Counted from the first letter of the stretch, positions 1-7,283 are shown. The stretch: DNA of 9,747 nt from Prevotella sp. (GCA_017623335.1 JAGAPI010000179.1:1-9747); one strand, 5' to 3'. The notes: generated by a model not told the origin, from the sequence alone. Numbers and translations: made by a program.

Positions 1-420
1 GAATGTGGTCTTCACGCTCACCGAGTCCATGATGGCATCCACCGCCGTGCCGCTCAGCGCAAGACGCTCCTCAAGCGGAATGCCCAGCTTGTCGAAGGTC
101 TTCATCAGCTCCGGGTCAATCTCCTTCTTGCCGTTGTCCTTGTTTTTCTTTGCCATAGGGTCGGCATAGTAGGATATTGCCCGATAGTCTATTTGCGGCA
201 GGCGCGGCACATGTCCCCATGTGGGCTGCTTCATCGTGAGCCAGTGGCGGAACGCCTTCAGGCGGAACTCCAGCATCCATTCGGGCTCATTCTTTTTCCG
301 GGATATGAGTCTCACCACATCCTCGTTAAGCCCGCGCTCAATTATTTCAGTATGAACATTGGTGGTGAAGCCGAATTCATACTTCTGCTCCGCCACCTTT
401 TTTACATATTCATTTTTCAT
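1..420 (-). CDS. sufB: Fe-S cluster assembly scaffold protein SufB, N-terminal 140 residues (runs off the window)
   Basis: The first 140 residues of SufB are visible; the family is usually about 480 residues, so the 3' two-thirds lie outside the window. SufB is the scaffold of the cytoplasmic SufBCD complex, on which sulfur and iron are assembled into clusters before transfer to apoproteins. The call rests on the conserved N-terminal block: GLNEDVVRLISRKKNEPEWM at about residues 30-49, then EFRLKAFRHWLTM and the IDYRAISYYADP segment at about 77-88. The catalytic C-terminal beta-helix is not seen. The start is well fixed because an in-frame TAA stop immediately precedes the ATG at 420-418. No Bacteroidota promoter pattern is visible in the 69-nt gap to infB, so read-through from the infB operon is plausible. 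sufC, sufD and sufS would be expected next, outside the window. Confidence 0.93.
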   Translation of the reverse strand, partial: MKNEYVKKVAEQKYEFGFTTNVHTEIIERGLNEDVVRLISRKKNEPEWMLEFRLKAFRHWLTMKQPTWGHVPRLPQIDYRAISYYADPMAKKNKDNGKKEIDPELMKTFDKLGIPLEERLALSGTAVDAIMDSVSVKTTF

Positions 421-442
421 TTATGTTTCGCAAATGCTCAAC

Positions 443-480
443 TAAAGGAGTTAAAGGGATTACTCCCTTTATCTCCTTAT
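443..480 (-). promoter_or_regulatory. Strong hairpin with GUAA loop between infB and sufB
   Basis: Arms 445-459 and 464-478 form a 15-position stem with a single mismatch (451 against 472). On the minus-strand RNA the 4-nt loop reads GUAA, a GNRA-type tetraloop. The stem ends 11 nt downstream of the infB stop codon. The sequence after it (UAGUUGAGC) is not U-rich, so it is not a textbook intrinsic terminator. It could be a weak or factor-assisted terminator, a 3'-end stabiliser of the rimP-nusA-infB mRNA, or a processing site that lets infB and sufB mRNAs accumulate differently. The structure is read directly from sequence; the role is inferred. Confidence 0.7.
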
Positions 481-489
481 AATAAAACA

Positions 490-3348
490 CTACAGTTTCT
501 GTTCTATCTCTATTACAGTGAATGTCTCGATTATATCGCCCTGCTGTATGTCGTTGTAATTAACAAGCGAGATACCGCATTCCATATTGGTAGGCACTTC
601 CTTAACGTCGTCCTTGTAACGCTTCAGGGCATTGATGTCGCCAGTGTGGATTACGATGCCGTCGCGTACAAGGCGCGCCTTGTCTGAGCGGTGTACCTTA
701 CCCTCGGTAACCATAGCACCCGCGACGGTGCCGACCTTGGAGATGCGGTAAACCTCGCGAACCTCAACCTGACCGGTGACAACCTCTTTCTTAATCTTGT
801 CGAGCATACCCTCCATGGCGTGGGTAACATCGTCGATGGCATCGTAAATCACTGAGTAGGTGTTGATTTCCACACCTTCCTGCTCAGCCAGCTTGCGCGC
901 TGCTGCCGACGGACGTACCTGGAATGCCACGATGATAGCATCGGAAACGCTTGCCAAAGTAACATCGTTCTCCGAAATCTGTCCCACAGACTTCTGTATA
1001 ACATTCACCTGAACCTTCTCGGTAGAGAGCTTGATGAACGAGTCGCTGAGTGCCTCGATAGAACCGTCGGTATCACCCTTGACAATGATGTTGAGCTCCT
1101 TGACACCCTTGGCTATGCGGCGGGCAAGGTCGGCAAGACCCATACGCTGCTGCGTGCGGAGACCCTGCTCGCGCTGCAGCTGCTCACGCTTGTTGGCAAT
1201 CTCCTTTGCCTCCTGGTCGCTCTCCATCACATGGAATGAGTCGCCAGCAGTAGGCGCTCCGTTGAGACCGAGGATGCTTGCAGGCTCGGCTGGTCCTGCC
1301 TGAGTGATGCGCTGGTTGCGCTCGTTGAACATGGCCTTGATGCGTCCCCATGATGTTCCGGCGAGCACAATGTCGCCCACCTTCAGGGTACCGTTGCTCA
1401 CAAGCACTGTAGACACATAGCCGCGGCCCTTGTCGAGCTGGCTCTCGATGATGCTTCCCGTAGCCTTGCGGTTGGGGTTTGCCTTCAGGTCGAGCATCTC
1501 AGCCTCAAGAAGAACCTTTTCCATAAGGTCCTCAACGCCGATACCCTTCTTGGCGCTTATCTCCTGACACTGGTACTTACCGCCCCATTCCTCTACGAGC
1601 AGGTTCATCTGTGCCAAGTCCTCACGTATCTTATCGGGATTGGCTCCCGGCTTGTCTATCTTGTTGATAGCGAACACCATTGGCACGTTGGCAGCCTGTG
1701 CGTGGGCGATAGCCTCCTTGGTGGTGGGCATCACGCTGTCGTCGGCTGCGATGATGATGATGGCAATATCGGTGACCTGAGTACCGCGGGCACGCATGGC
1801 GGTGAACGCCTCGTGACCTGGAGTATCGAGGAAACAGATGCGGCGGCCGTCCTTCAGTCCCACATTGTAGGCTCCGATGTGCTGTGTGATACCGCCAGCC
1901 TCACCGGCAATGACGTTGGTGTTGCGGATATAGTCGAGCAGCGATGTCTTACCGTGGTCTACGTGACCCATCACTGTGACCACCGGAGCACGTGACACGA
2001 GGTCGTTCTCATCGTCCTCCTCCTCGCTTACGGCGGCGCTCACCTCGGCGCTCACATATTCGGTGCTGAAGCCAAACTCCTCGGCAACCATGTTTATGGT
2101 CTCGGCGTCGAGGCGCTGGTTGATGCTCACCATCACACCTATCGACATAAGTGTACCGATGACCTTGTTTACAGGCACGTTCATCATGGTGGCAAGCTCG
2201 CTAACGGTAACAAACTCGGTGAGTTTCAGTACCTTGCTCTCTGCTGCCTGCTCCAGACGCTCTTCGTTCATACGATCGGCGGCTGCCTCGCGCTTCTCCT
2301 TACGGTATTTAGCACCCTTCTTGTTGACGTTGGTCTTGTTGGTAAGACGTGCAAGCGTCTCCTTTACCTGACGTGCAACATCCTCCTCGCTCACCTCAAC
2401 AGGCTTCTGGGGCTGCTTGTTCTTATTCTTCTTTTTCTTGCCTCCACTCTGTTGGGCAGCAGCCTGATTGTTATTGTTGTTGCGCTGGTTGTTGGCATTA
2501 TTGTCCTGACCGCCCTTGCCGTTCTTTTTCTTACCGTTGCCGGAATTGCCGTTGCCATTCTGCTTTGAGGCAGCCTCAATGTCTACGCGCTCACCGTTTA
2601 CGCGCTGACGGCGGCGACGCTCGCCCTGAGCCTTTTCCTCACGCTCCTTGCGACGCTCCTCCTTGCTCTTTTTCTTAGGACGCGTGCTCTGGTTAATTGC
2701 GTCAAGGTCTATCTTGCCGAGAACATTCAGCTTCGGACTGCGCTCGGTCTCGCTCTTCAGGGCATATACACCGCTGTCGTCCTTAGCCACAATCTCAACC
2801 TTATGCTTGTCGCCATGCTTCTTTTCCTTGGGCTGCTGACTCTTGTCGGCATGCTGCTGGGCAGCAGCGGGTTTAGCTGCCTGTTCCTGCGGCTTTTTTG
2901 CCTGCTCCTGTGCAGGTTTTGAATTTTGCGGTTTCTGTGCTGCTGTGTTCGACTGTTCAGGTTTGGGCTCATTCTTGGGCTTATCCACCTTCTTCTCTTC
3001 CACGGGCTTGTCAACGGCAGAGGTATGAGTTTTTTTGCCAATTGCGTCAAGGTCAATTTTGCCTAACGGCTTGTATTGCTGGCGGTCTTCCAGCAGTGTC
3101 TCTGCCTTTGTTGTGGCTTTCTTGTCGTTTTTTGTCTTCTTTGCAAATATCTTCTCTGCCTCCTTCTTGACAAATTTGTCACCTTTAAACTGACCGACAA
3201 GAGCTTCATACTGCTCATCGGTAATCTTGGAGTTTGGTGAGAAATCATCTCTGATTTCTCCCAAACCTGTCTTATTTTTCAGGAAATCAGCTGCTGTCTG
3301 AAATCCTATATTTAATTCTGTTAATACTTTATTTAATCTAACACCCAT
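490..3348 (-). CDS. infB: Translation initiation factor IF-2
   Basis: IF-2 is a cytoplasmic GTPase that brings formyl-methionyl-tRNA to the 30S subunit and promotes subunit joining. The 952 residues are complete. Residues 1-60 form a small IF2 N-terminal domain. About 60-370 is a long charged linker rich in K, Q, N and E, including a poly-N stretch near 290. A second IF2N-type helical domain spans about 373-430. The G domain follows: G1 GHVDHGKT 461-468, G2 around GGITQHIGA 485-493, G3 DTPGHE 508-513, G4 NKID 562-565 and G5 SAKKG 598-602. EF-Tu-like domain II, domain III and the tRNA-binding C-terminal domain fill 625-952. The ATG at 3348 follows nusA by 36 nt with no clear Shine-Dalgarno, usual for Bacteroidota. 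The linker carries the motif LGKIDLDAI twice. The gene is third in rimP-nusA-infB. Confidence 0.98.
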   Translation of the reverse strand: MGVRLNKVLTELNIGFQTAADFLKNKTGLGEIRDDFSPNSKITDEQYEALVGQFKGDKFVKKEAEKIFAKKTKNDKKATTKAETLLEDRQQYKPLGKIDLDAIGKKTHTSAVDKPVEEKKVDKPKNEPKPEQSNTAAQKPQNSKPAQEQAKKPQEQAAKPAAAQQHADKSQQPKEKKHGDKHKVEIVAKDDSGVYALKSETERSPKLNVLGKIDLDAINQSTRPKKKSKEERRKEREEKAQGERRRRQRVNGERVDIEAASKQNGNGNSGNGKKKNGKGGQDNNANNQRNNNNNQAAAQQSGGKKKKNKNKQPQKPVEVSEEDVARQVKETLARLTNKTNVNKKGAKYRKEKREAAADRMNEERLEQAAESKVLKLTEFVTVSELATMMNVPVNKVIGTLMSIGVMVSINQRLDAETINMVAEEFGFSTEYVSAEVSAAVSEEEDDENDLVSRAPVVTVMGHVDHGKTSLLDYIRNTNVIAGEAGGITQHIGAYNVGLKDGRRICFLDTPGHEAFTAMRARGTQVTDIAIIIIAADDSVMPTTKEAIAHAQAANVPMVFAINKIDKPGANPDKIREDLAQMNLLVEEWGGKYQCQEISAKKGIGVEDLMEKVLLEAEMLDLKANPNRKATGSIIESQLDKGRGYVSTVLVSNGTLKVGDIVLAGTSWGRIKAMFNERNQRITQAGPAEPASILGLNGAPTAGDSFHVMESDQEAKEIANKREQLQREQGLRTQQRMGLADLARRIAKGVKELNIIVKGDTDGSIEALSDSFIKLSTEKVQVNVIQKSVGQISENDVTLASVSDAIIVAFQVRPSAAARKLAEQEGVEINTYSVIYDAIDDVTHAMEGMLDKIKKEVVTGQVEVREVYRISKVGTVAGAMVTEGKVHRSDKARLVRDGIVIHTGDINALKRYKDDVKEVPTNMECGISLVNYNDIQQGDIIETFTVIEIEQKL
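2695..3066 (-). repeat. Two copies of the LGKIDLDAI motif in the IF-2 linker
   Basis: The nine-residue motif LGKIDLDAI occurs at residues 95-103 (bases 3040-3066) and again at 210-218 (bases 2695-2721), separated by a low-complexity K/Q/A/P-rich segment. The protein copies are identical, but the DNA copies differ at several synonymous positions, so this is a conserved protein element rather than a recent DNA duplication. Similar GKIDLD motifs are, from memory, present in IF-2 of related Bacteroidales. It may be a short linear binding motif; its partner is unknown. Confidence 0.75.
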
Positions 3349-3384
3349 ATATTAATTTTTGGTGGGTAAAACCCTATAATCATT

Positions 3385-4644
3385 TTAATTTTCAAACTCA
3401 GCCCTCAGCACGTCCAGCACATGGTCGACGGTTTCCTCTTCAAGGTCAGCCTTTTCGAGCAGCATGGTGCGTGGTGCGTTGAGCACACTCTTTGCTGTGT
3501 CGAGTCCGATGCTCTTGATGGCGTCGATAATCCACTGGTCTATTTCATCTGAGAATTCGTCGAGATAAATGTCCTCGCCATCCTCGTTAGCGGTCATGCG
3601 GAACACATCAATAGTATATTCAGTAAGCATTGAGGCAAGCTTGATGTTCATACCGCTGCGACCAATGGCAAGCGATACTTCCTCAGGCTGGAGAAACACC
3701 TCAGCCTTGTGCTTTTCCTCATCGAGCGTTATGCTTTCAATCTTGGCTGGACTGAGAGCGCGGGTTATGAACAGTTGAATGTTGTTTGAGTAGTTTACCA
3801 CATCAATGTTCTCGTTACACAGTTCGTGTACAATGCCGTGAACACGGCTTCCCTTCACGCCGACGCAGGCTCCAACCGGGTCAATACGGTCGTCGTAGCT
3901 CTCAACTGCCACTTTGGCACGCTCGCCAGGAATGCGCGCCACACGGCGGATGGTGATAAGACCGTCGTTGATTTCAGGCACCTCAGCCTCAAGCAGGCGC
4001 TCAAGGAACATTGGGCTTGTGCGGCTCAATGTAATGCGCGGGTTGTTGTTCTCATTGTCCACACGCAGCACCACTCCGCGCACAGTCTCGCCCTTACGGT
4101 AGGTGTCGCCAGGTATCTGCTCTGTCTTTGGCAAGTGCAATTCGTTGCCCTCGTCATCAATTACGAGCACTTCGCGTTTCCAAATCTGGTACACTTCACC
4201 ACTGACAATCTGCCCCACTTTATCCTTGTACTTGTTATACAGGGAATCGTGCTCCAGCTCCAGAATCTTTGACTGCAGTGTCTGGCGCAGTGTCAAGATG
4301 GCGCGGCGGCCAAACTTTGCAAACTCCACAGGCTCACTCACTTCCTCACCAATCTCATAGTCAGGCTCAATCTGCCGTGCCTCGGTGAGGGTGATTTCCT
4401 TATTTTCATCCTCCACTGCATCGTCAGCCACCACAATACGGTTGCGATGAATCTCGAAATCGCCCTTGTCGGGGTTTACAATCACGTCGAAGTTAGCGTC
4501 GCTGCCAAACAGTTTGGCAATAACGTTACGGAAACTTTCTTCAAGCACACTCACCAGCGTTGTACGGTCAATGTTCTTTGTCTCCTTGAATTCCTTGAAG
4601 GTCTCAATCATGCTTGGACCTTTTTCTTCTTTCCTTGTTGCCAT
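3385..4644 (-). CDS. nusA: Transcription termination/antitermination factor NusA
   Basis: NusA binds RNA polymerase and nascent RNA, promotes pausing and hairpin-dependent termination, and takes part in rRNA antitermination. I start it at the ATG at 4644-4642, giving 419 residues beginning MATRKEEKGPSMIETF. The open frame extends 18 codons further upstream (ATG at 4698), but that stretch is AT-rich, overlaps a hairpin and does not resemble NusA. In the 419-residue numbering the N-terminal RNAP-binding domain is about 1-135, the S1 domain about 142-208, KH1 about 240-315 with VGACVGVKGSRVHG at 257-270, and KH2 about 316-375 with EEVSLAIGRSGMNIKLASML at 321-340. A short helix-hairpin-helix-like C-terminus follows; the long acidic repeats of E. 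coli NusA are absent. It lies 78 nt after rimP and 36 nt before infB. Confidence 0.97.
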   Translation of the reverse strand: MATRKEEKGPSMIETFKEFKETKNIDRTTLVSVLEESFRNVIAKLFGSDANFDVIVNPDKGDFEIHRNRIVVADDAVEDENKEITLTEARQIEPDYEIGEEVSEPVEFAKFGRRAILTLRQTLQSKILELEHDSLYNKYKDKVGQIVSGEVYQIWKREVLVIDDEGNELHLPKTEQIPGDTYRKGETVRGVVLRVDNENNNPRITLSRTSPMFLERLLEAEVPEINDGLITIRRVARIPGERAKVAVESYDDRIDPVGACVGVKGSRVHGIVHELCNENIDVVNYSNNIQLFITRALSPAKIESITLDEEKHKAEVFLQPEEVSLAIGRSGMNIKLASMLTEYTIDVFRMTANEDGEDIYLDEFSDEIDQWIIDAIKSIGLDTAKSVLNAPRTMLLEKADLEEETVDHVLDVLRAEFEN

Positions 4645-4670
4645 TTTATATTTTTTATTTTTTTCTTTGC

Positions 4671-4709
4671 TTATATATATAAAGGTGTGGACAGACAACG
4701 GCCTGCCCA
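4671..4709 (-). promoter_or_regulatory. Hairpin and AT palindrome in the rimP-nusA gap
   Basis: In the 78-nt gap, arms 4688-4696 and 4701-4709 pair over nine positions, including two G-U pairs on the minus-strand RNA, around a CGUU loop. Just downstream is the self-complementary TTATATATATAA at 4671-4682. No U-run follows the hairpin directly. A processing or translation-control role for nusA is possible but not shown by the sequence. Confidence 0.45.
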
Positions 4710-4722
4710 GAGTGTAATGTCA

Positions 4723-5190
4723 TTATTTGAAGTTCAGAAGATACTTGGTGTATTTCACGTCTGCCACGCTGAAGTCCTTGTCCACCTCAACAATCTCGGG
4801 ACGCTTCTTGCCCTCTTTCTTCTGCTTTTCCTTGACAGTTACCACAAAGTGGTCGCCGTCAACGCTCTTGAGTATTCCCTGCACCTTCTTGCCGTCGGCA
4901 TTCAGCACTTCCACGTCTTTACCGATGTGGTTGATGTATTGCTGCATCACCTTGAACGGCTGCCCGATACCGGCGGACCCCACCTCCATCTCATAGTCGT
5001 CAAGCTCATCGCCCAAACGCTCCTGCACAAAGCGGCTCAGCTCGGCACAATCCTCAATCCACACACCGTCGGCATGGTCAATCTCCACTACAATACGGTC
5101 GGAATCCTCAAACACAACATCTACCAGGAAATAGTCGTTATCTTTCAACCATTCCCCTACAATTTCTTTAATTACGTCGCGGTTTATCAT
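4723..5190 (-). CDS. rimP: Ribosome maturation factor RimP
   Basis: RimP is a small cytoplasmic factor needed for assembly of the 30S ribosomal subunit. The 155 residues match family length and two-domain layout. The N-terminal alpha/beta domain holds VVEIDHADGVWIEDCAELSR at about 34-53 and the conserved EVGSAGIGQPF segment at about 70-80, equivalent to the V(S/G)SPGhxRPL motif of other phyla. The C-terminal SH3-like barrel runs from about 88 to the end, with a lysine-rich insertion (KEKQKKEGKKRP). The ATG at 5190 has no Shine-Dalgarno ahead of it. It is the first gene of rimP-nusA-infB and sits 68 nt below the promoter -7 box, with a terminator-shaped hairpin in its leader. Confidence 0.95.
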   Translation of the reverse strand: MINRDVIKEIVGEWLKDNDYFLVDVVFEDSDRIVVEIDHADGVWIEDCAELSRFVQERLGDELDDYEMEVGSAGIGQPFKVMQQYINHIGKDVEVLNADGKKVQGILKSVDGDHFVVTVKEKQKKEGKKRPEIVEVDKDFSVADVKYTKYLLNFK

Positions 5191-5208
5191 CTGCTAATTG
5201 TTATAATT

Positions 5209-5245
5209 AAAAAAGAAACGAGAGACTCTCGCGGAGCCTCTCATT
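5209..5245 (-). terminator. Terminator-shaped hairpin in the rimP leader (candidate attenuator)
   Basis: On the minus-strand RNA the arm AAUGAGAGGCUC (5245-5234) pairs fully with GAGUCUCUCGUU (5228-5217), twelve positions with two G-U pairs, around the loop CGCGA. It is followed by UCUUUUUU (5216-5209). This is a good intrinsic terminator. It lies downstream of the rimP promoter -7 box (5259-5266) and upstream of the rimP ATG (5190), so rimP transcripts started there must pass through it. It also lies 82 nt after the S41 protease stop codon, which has no other terminator, so it may end that transcript too. Confidence 0.8.
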
Positions 5246-5258
5246 CCTCTGAACGGTG

Positions 5259-5290
5259 CAAAATTACGAAAAAAAACTTATCCGTACAAA
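5259..5290 (-). promoter_or_regulatory. Promoter of the rimP-nusA-infB operon
   Basis: The minus strand carries TTTG (5290-5287), a 20-nt spacer and TAATTTTG (5266-5259). This is an exact match to the Bacteroidota -33/-7 consensus TTTG and TAnnTTTG with the preferred spacing. The expected transcription start is around 5253, giving a leader of roughly 60 nt. Upstream, three A-tracts on the minus strand (5291-5297, 5302-5308, 5310-5315) could act as an UP-like or curved region. Confidence 0.85.
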
Positions 5291-5326
5291 TTTTTTTGCC
5301 GTTTTTTTATTTTTTACCTTATATTT

Positions 5327-6985
5327 TCACTGTTTTGGCTGCAACAGCCTGCCATAAGCCTCATTATCGTTCAAAAGCCGTATTGACTCCTGCAGTTGTT
5401 TGTCGTACTTCAAACCGGCATCAATCGCCCCACGTTTATAGTAGTAGGCTGTGACTATTTCCTGCTCCAGCATCTGCTTTATTGCCGTCTTATGCTTGTC
5501 AAGGTCGCGTGCCACATTGTGCTTCAGTTTTTTCTTCAGTGCCGCCAGTTCTTCTTTTGCATCGTCGTAATATCCTTCAAACTTGAGCAGTTTCTCCAGT
5601 TCTTCGATGTTTTTCTCGCTCACTGGGTCGTAGGTGAATCCGCTTTTCACCACTTTATCCTTGAAGTCGTCATATTCTGCATCGGTGAGGGCAAAGTCCC
5701 GTGCGGGGGCTATTGTGGGGTGAGTGGCTATGTAGTTCACCACCCAGTTGAATGTCACTTCAAGCGAATCGACCCGGTCGAGATAAACGAGAATGTTGGG
5801 CACAGTGTCTGGAGTCACTTCCACGTCGGGCTTTATTCCTCCACCGTCTCTCACTTCTCTTCCGGCACGGGTGTTAAATACATGGGTGAGTGAATCGGGT
5901 ACCCGCTCCATATATCCTCCGCCCCCGCTGCGCTTGTAGTTTATAGCCTGTATGCAGCGGCCGCTGGGAATATAATATTTTGATGTGGTGATTTTAAGGT
6001 TAGTGTTGTACGGCATATCAAGCGGCGACTGCACCAGTCCTTTCCCATACGTGCGCGTACCTATTATTATACCTCTGTCCAAATCCTGTATTGAGCCGCA
6101 GGTTATCTCGCTTGCGCTCGCTGTTTCACCGTTCACCAGTACAGCTATCGGCATTACTGTGTCTATTGGTTCTAATCTTGTAGTGTACTTTTTATATACC
6201 TGTGGCAGTTTGCCTTTAGTCTCCACCAGCGTTATTCCCTGCGGCACCCACATATTAATAATGTCTACTGCTTCCGACAGCGAGCCGCCGCCGTTGCTCC
6301 TCAGGTCGAGCACCAGTTTTTTTGCCCCCAACTGCTTCAAATCAAGAAATGCACGGCGCATGTTCTTTGCACAGCCTTCAGTGAACTCTCGGAAACAGAT
6401 ATAGCCTACATCGCCATCGGCAATACCACAATATTCTATCTCGGGCAACTTGATGTTGCGGCGACTTACCTTAAACTGCAGTTCCTTTTTCACCGACGGA
6501 CGTTTCACTTTCAAAAGGAAGGTGGAGCCGGCGTCGCCGCGCAGGTTGTCACTAACCTCCTGCACGGTGGAGCGGGTCATGTCCTTGCCGTCGATGCTCA
6601 GAATTATGTCACCTTTCTTCAGTCCAACCTCAGCGGCAGGCATATTCTCAAACGGTTCGTCTATCACCACGCGCTTCAACTGCTGGTTGTAGCGCACAAT
6701 GGCGCCTACTCCGGCATACTTGCCGGTAATCATCCGCTTCAGGTCCTTGGTCTTCTCCTCAGGATAGAACTCTGTGTAGGGGTCGAGGGCGCGCAGCATC
6801 CCGTTGATACCGTAGCCAATCACCTCACCGGGATTGATGGTGTCAACATACATCAAGTCCAGTTGCTTGTACACCTGATTAAACAGGTCGAGATTCTTAC
6901 CCACTTCAAAATTATGGTCTTTTGTCTGTGCTGCCGATGCCATGAAAGCCATCACGGCGCACACCAGTACTGAAAATCTTTTCAT
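5327..6985 (-). CDS. S41-family C-terminal processing peptidase (CtpA/Prc-like), secreted
   Basis: This 552-residue protein is a periplasmic tail-specific serine protease that cleaves proteins near their C-termini; its substrates are not evident. A signal peptide covers about residues 1-19 (KR, then a hydrophobic core, ending ASA-AQ) and has no lipobox. A helical pre-domain runs to about 80, a PDZ domain about 84-175 (AGVGAIV, and GLKKGDIILSIDG at 121-133), and the S41 domain about 190-395. The catalytic serine is probably Ser290 in NGETASASE, with the general-base lysine Lys315 in TYGKG, the 25-residue spacing typical of the family. NGGG at 231-234 belongs to the conserved core. Residues 430-552 form a charged helical C-terminal extension. 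The gene starts at ATG 6985 with a -7 element 26 nt upstream and is codirectional with rimP, 136 nt away. Confidence 0.95.
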   Translation of the reverse strand: MKRFSVLVCAVMAFMASAAQTKDHNFEVGKNLDLFNQVYKQLDLMYVDTINPGEVIGYGINGMLRALDPYTEFYPEEKTKDLKRMITGKYAGVGAIVRYNQQLKRVVIDEPFENMPAAEVGLKKGDIILSIDGKDMTRSTVQEVSDNLRGDAGSTFLLKVKRPSVKKELQFKVSRRNIKLPEIEYCGIADGDVGYICFREFTEGCAKNMRRAFLDLKQLGAKKLVLDLRSNGGGSLSEAVDIINMWVPQGITLVETKGKLPQVYKKYTTRLEPIDTVMPIAVLVNGETASASEITCGSIQDLDRGIIIGTRTYGKGLVQSPLDMPYNTNLKITTSKYYIPSGRCIQAINYKRSGGGGYMERVPDSLTHVFNTRAGREVRDGGGIKPDVEVTPDTVPNILVYLDRVDSLEVTFNWVVNYIATHPTIAPARDFALTDAEYDDFKDKVVKSGFTYDPVSEKNIEELEKLLKFEGYYDDAKEELAALKKKLKHNVARDLDKHKTAIKQMLEQEIVTAYYYKRGAIDAGLKYDKQLQESIRLLNDNEAYGRLLQPKQ

Positions 6986-7011
6986 CTTGCCTTTATTTCT
7001 TATTTTCTTTG

Positions 7012-7019
7012 CAAAATTA
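7012..7019 (-). promoter_or_regulatory. -7 promoter element for the S41 protease gene
   Basis: TAATTTTG on the minus strand fits TAnnTTTG exactly and lies 26 nt upstream of the protease ATG, predicting a short leader of about 20 nt. No clean TTTG is present at the right distance upstream; the region there is T-rich (CTGTTTTTT). The -33 half is therefore weak or degenerate. Confidence 0.65.
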
Positions 7020-7100
7020 CTGCTTTATTGGCAAAAAACAGCCATTTTCCCCACTTTTTTGCAAAAAATTATAGGAAAAACGCATTTTTTCTCGAAAAAG

Positions 7101-7132
7101 TTTGCAGGTTTCAAAAAAAAGCAGTACCTTTG
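7101..7132 (+). promoter_or_regulatory. Promoter of the tRNA-Asn gene
   Basis: TTTG (7101-7104), a 20-nt spacer and TACCTTTG (7125-7132) match the Bacteroidota promoter consensus exactly. The start is expected near 7139, about 25 nt before the mature 5' end of the tRNA. The spacer contains an eight-A run. Confidence 0.85.
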
Positions 7133-7148
7133 CATCGCAATTCAGAAA

Positions 7149-7242
7149 TGAAGCGCAAACAATTGCTTCAATAGCTCAGTTGGTTAGAGCACCTGACTGT
7201 TAATCAGGGGGTCGTTGGTTCAAGCCCATCTTGAAGCGCAAA
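7149..7242 (+). repeat. 11-bp direct repeat flanking the tRNA-Asn body
   Basis: TGAAGCGCAAA occurs at 7149-7159, in the tRNA leader, and at 7232-7242, spanning the 3' acceptor strand, discriminator and first trailer bases. The leader copy can also pair TGAAGC (7149-7154) with GCTTCA (7165-7170) of the acceptor 5' strand, giving an alternative six-bp hairpin in the precursor. Confidence 0.7.
7165..7238 (+). tRNA. tRNA-Asn (anticodon GTT)
   Basis: The cloverleaf folds by eye. The acceptor stem GCTTCAA (7165-7171) pairs with TTGAAGC (7231-7237). The D-arm is GCTC/GAGC with loop AGTTGGTTA. The anticodon arm is CCTGA, CTGTTAA, TCAGG, with GTT at 7199-7201. The variable loop is GGGTC. The T-arm is GTTGG, TTCAAGC, CCATC. 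The discriminator is G (7238), which suits tRNA-Asn, and no CCA is encoded (CAA follows). Position 50 against 64 (7215 and 7229) is a U-U mismatch in the T-stem; all other stem positions pair. The gene has its own promoter and terminator and so appears to be a single-tRNA unit, divergent from the protease gene. Confidence 0.93.
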
Positions 7243-7243
7243 A

Positions 7244-7283
7244 GAAAGAATCTTGTAAGTTAAAACTTATAGGATTCTTTTTT
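7244..7283 (+). terminator. Intrinsic terminator of tRNA-Asn
   Basis: Arms 7246-7260 and 7265-7279 form a 15-bp stem with two G-U pairs around the loop UAAA. It ends in a six-T run (7278-7283) and begins eight bases after the tRNA discriminator. The A-rich left flank could extend the stem and make it partly bidirectional. Confidence 0.85.

Noticed and set aside
445..478. Classical Rho-independent terminator after infB
   Set aside because: The stem is strong, but neither strand has a U-run after it, so I list it as a hairpin of uncertain role.
193..687. Plus-strand open frame opposite sufB, the hairpin gap and the infB 3' end
   Set aside because: It spans two genes and their gap on the other strand, with no recognisable protein features or promoter.
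4645..4698. 18-codon upstream extension of nusA
   Set aside because: The extra residues are encoded by the AT-rich, hairpin-containing intergenic stretch and do not look like the NusA N-terminus; the ATG at 4644 gives the normal family start.
4447..5454. Long plus-strand open frame (335 codons) opposite nusA, rimP and the rimP leader
   Set aside because: It is antisense to two well-recognised genes, crosses the rimP terminator and promoter, has no recognisable domain and has a composition expected of a shadow frame.
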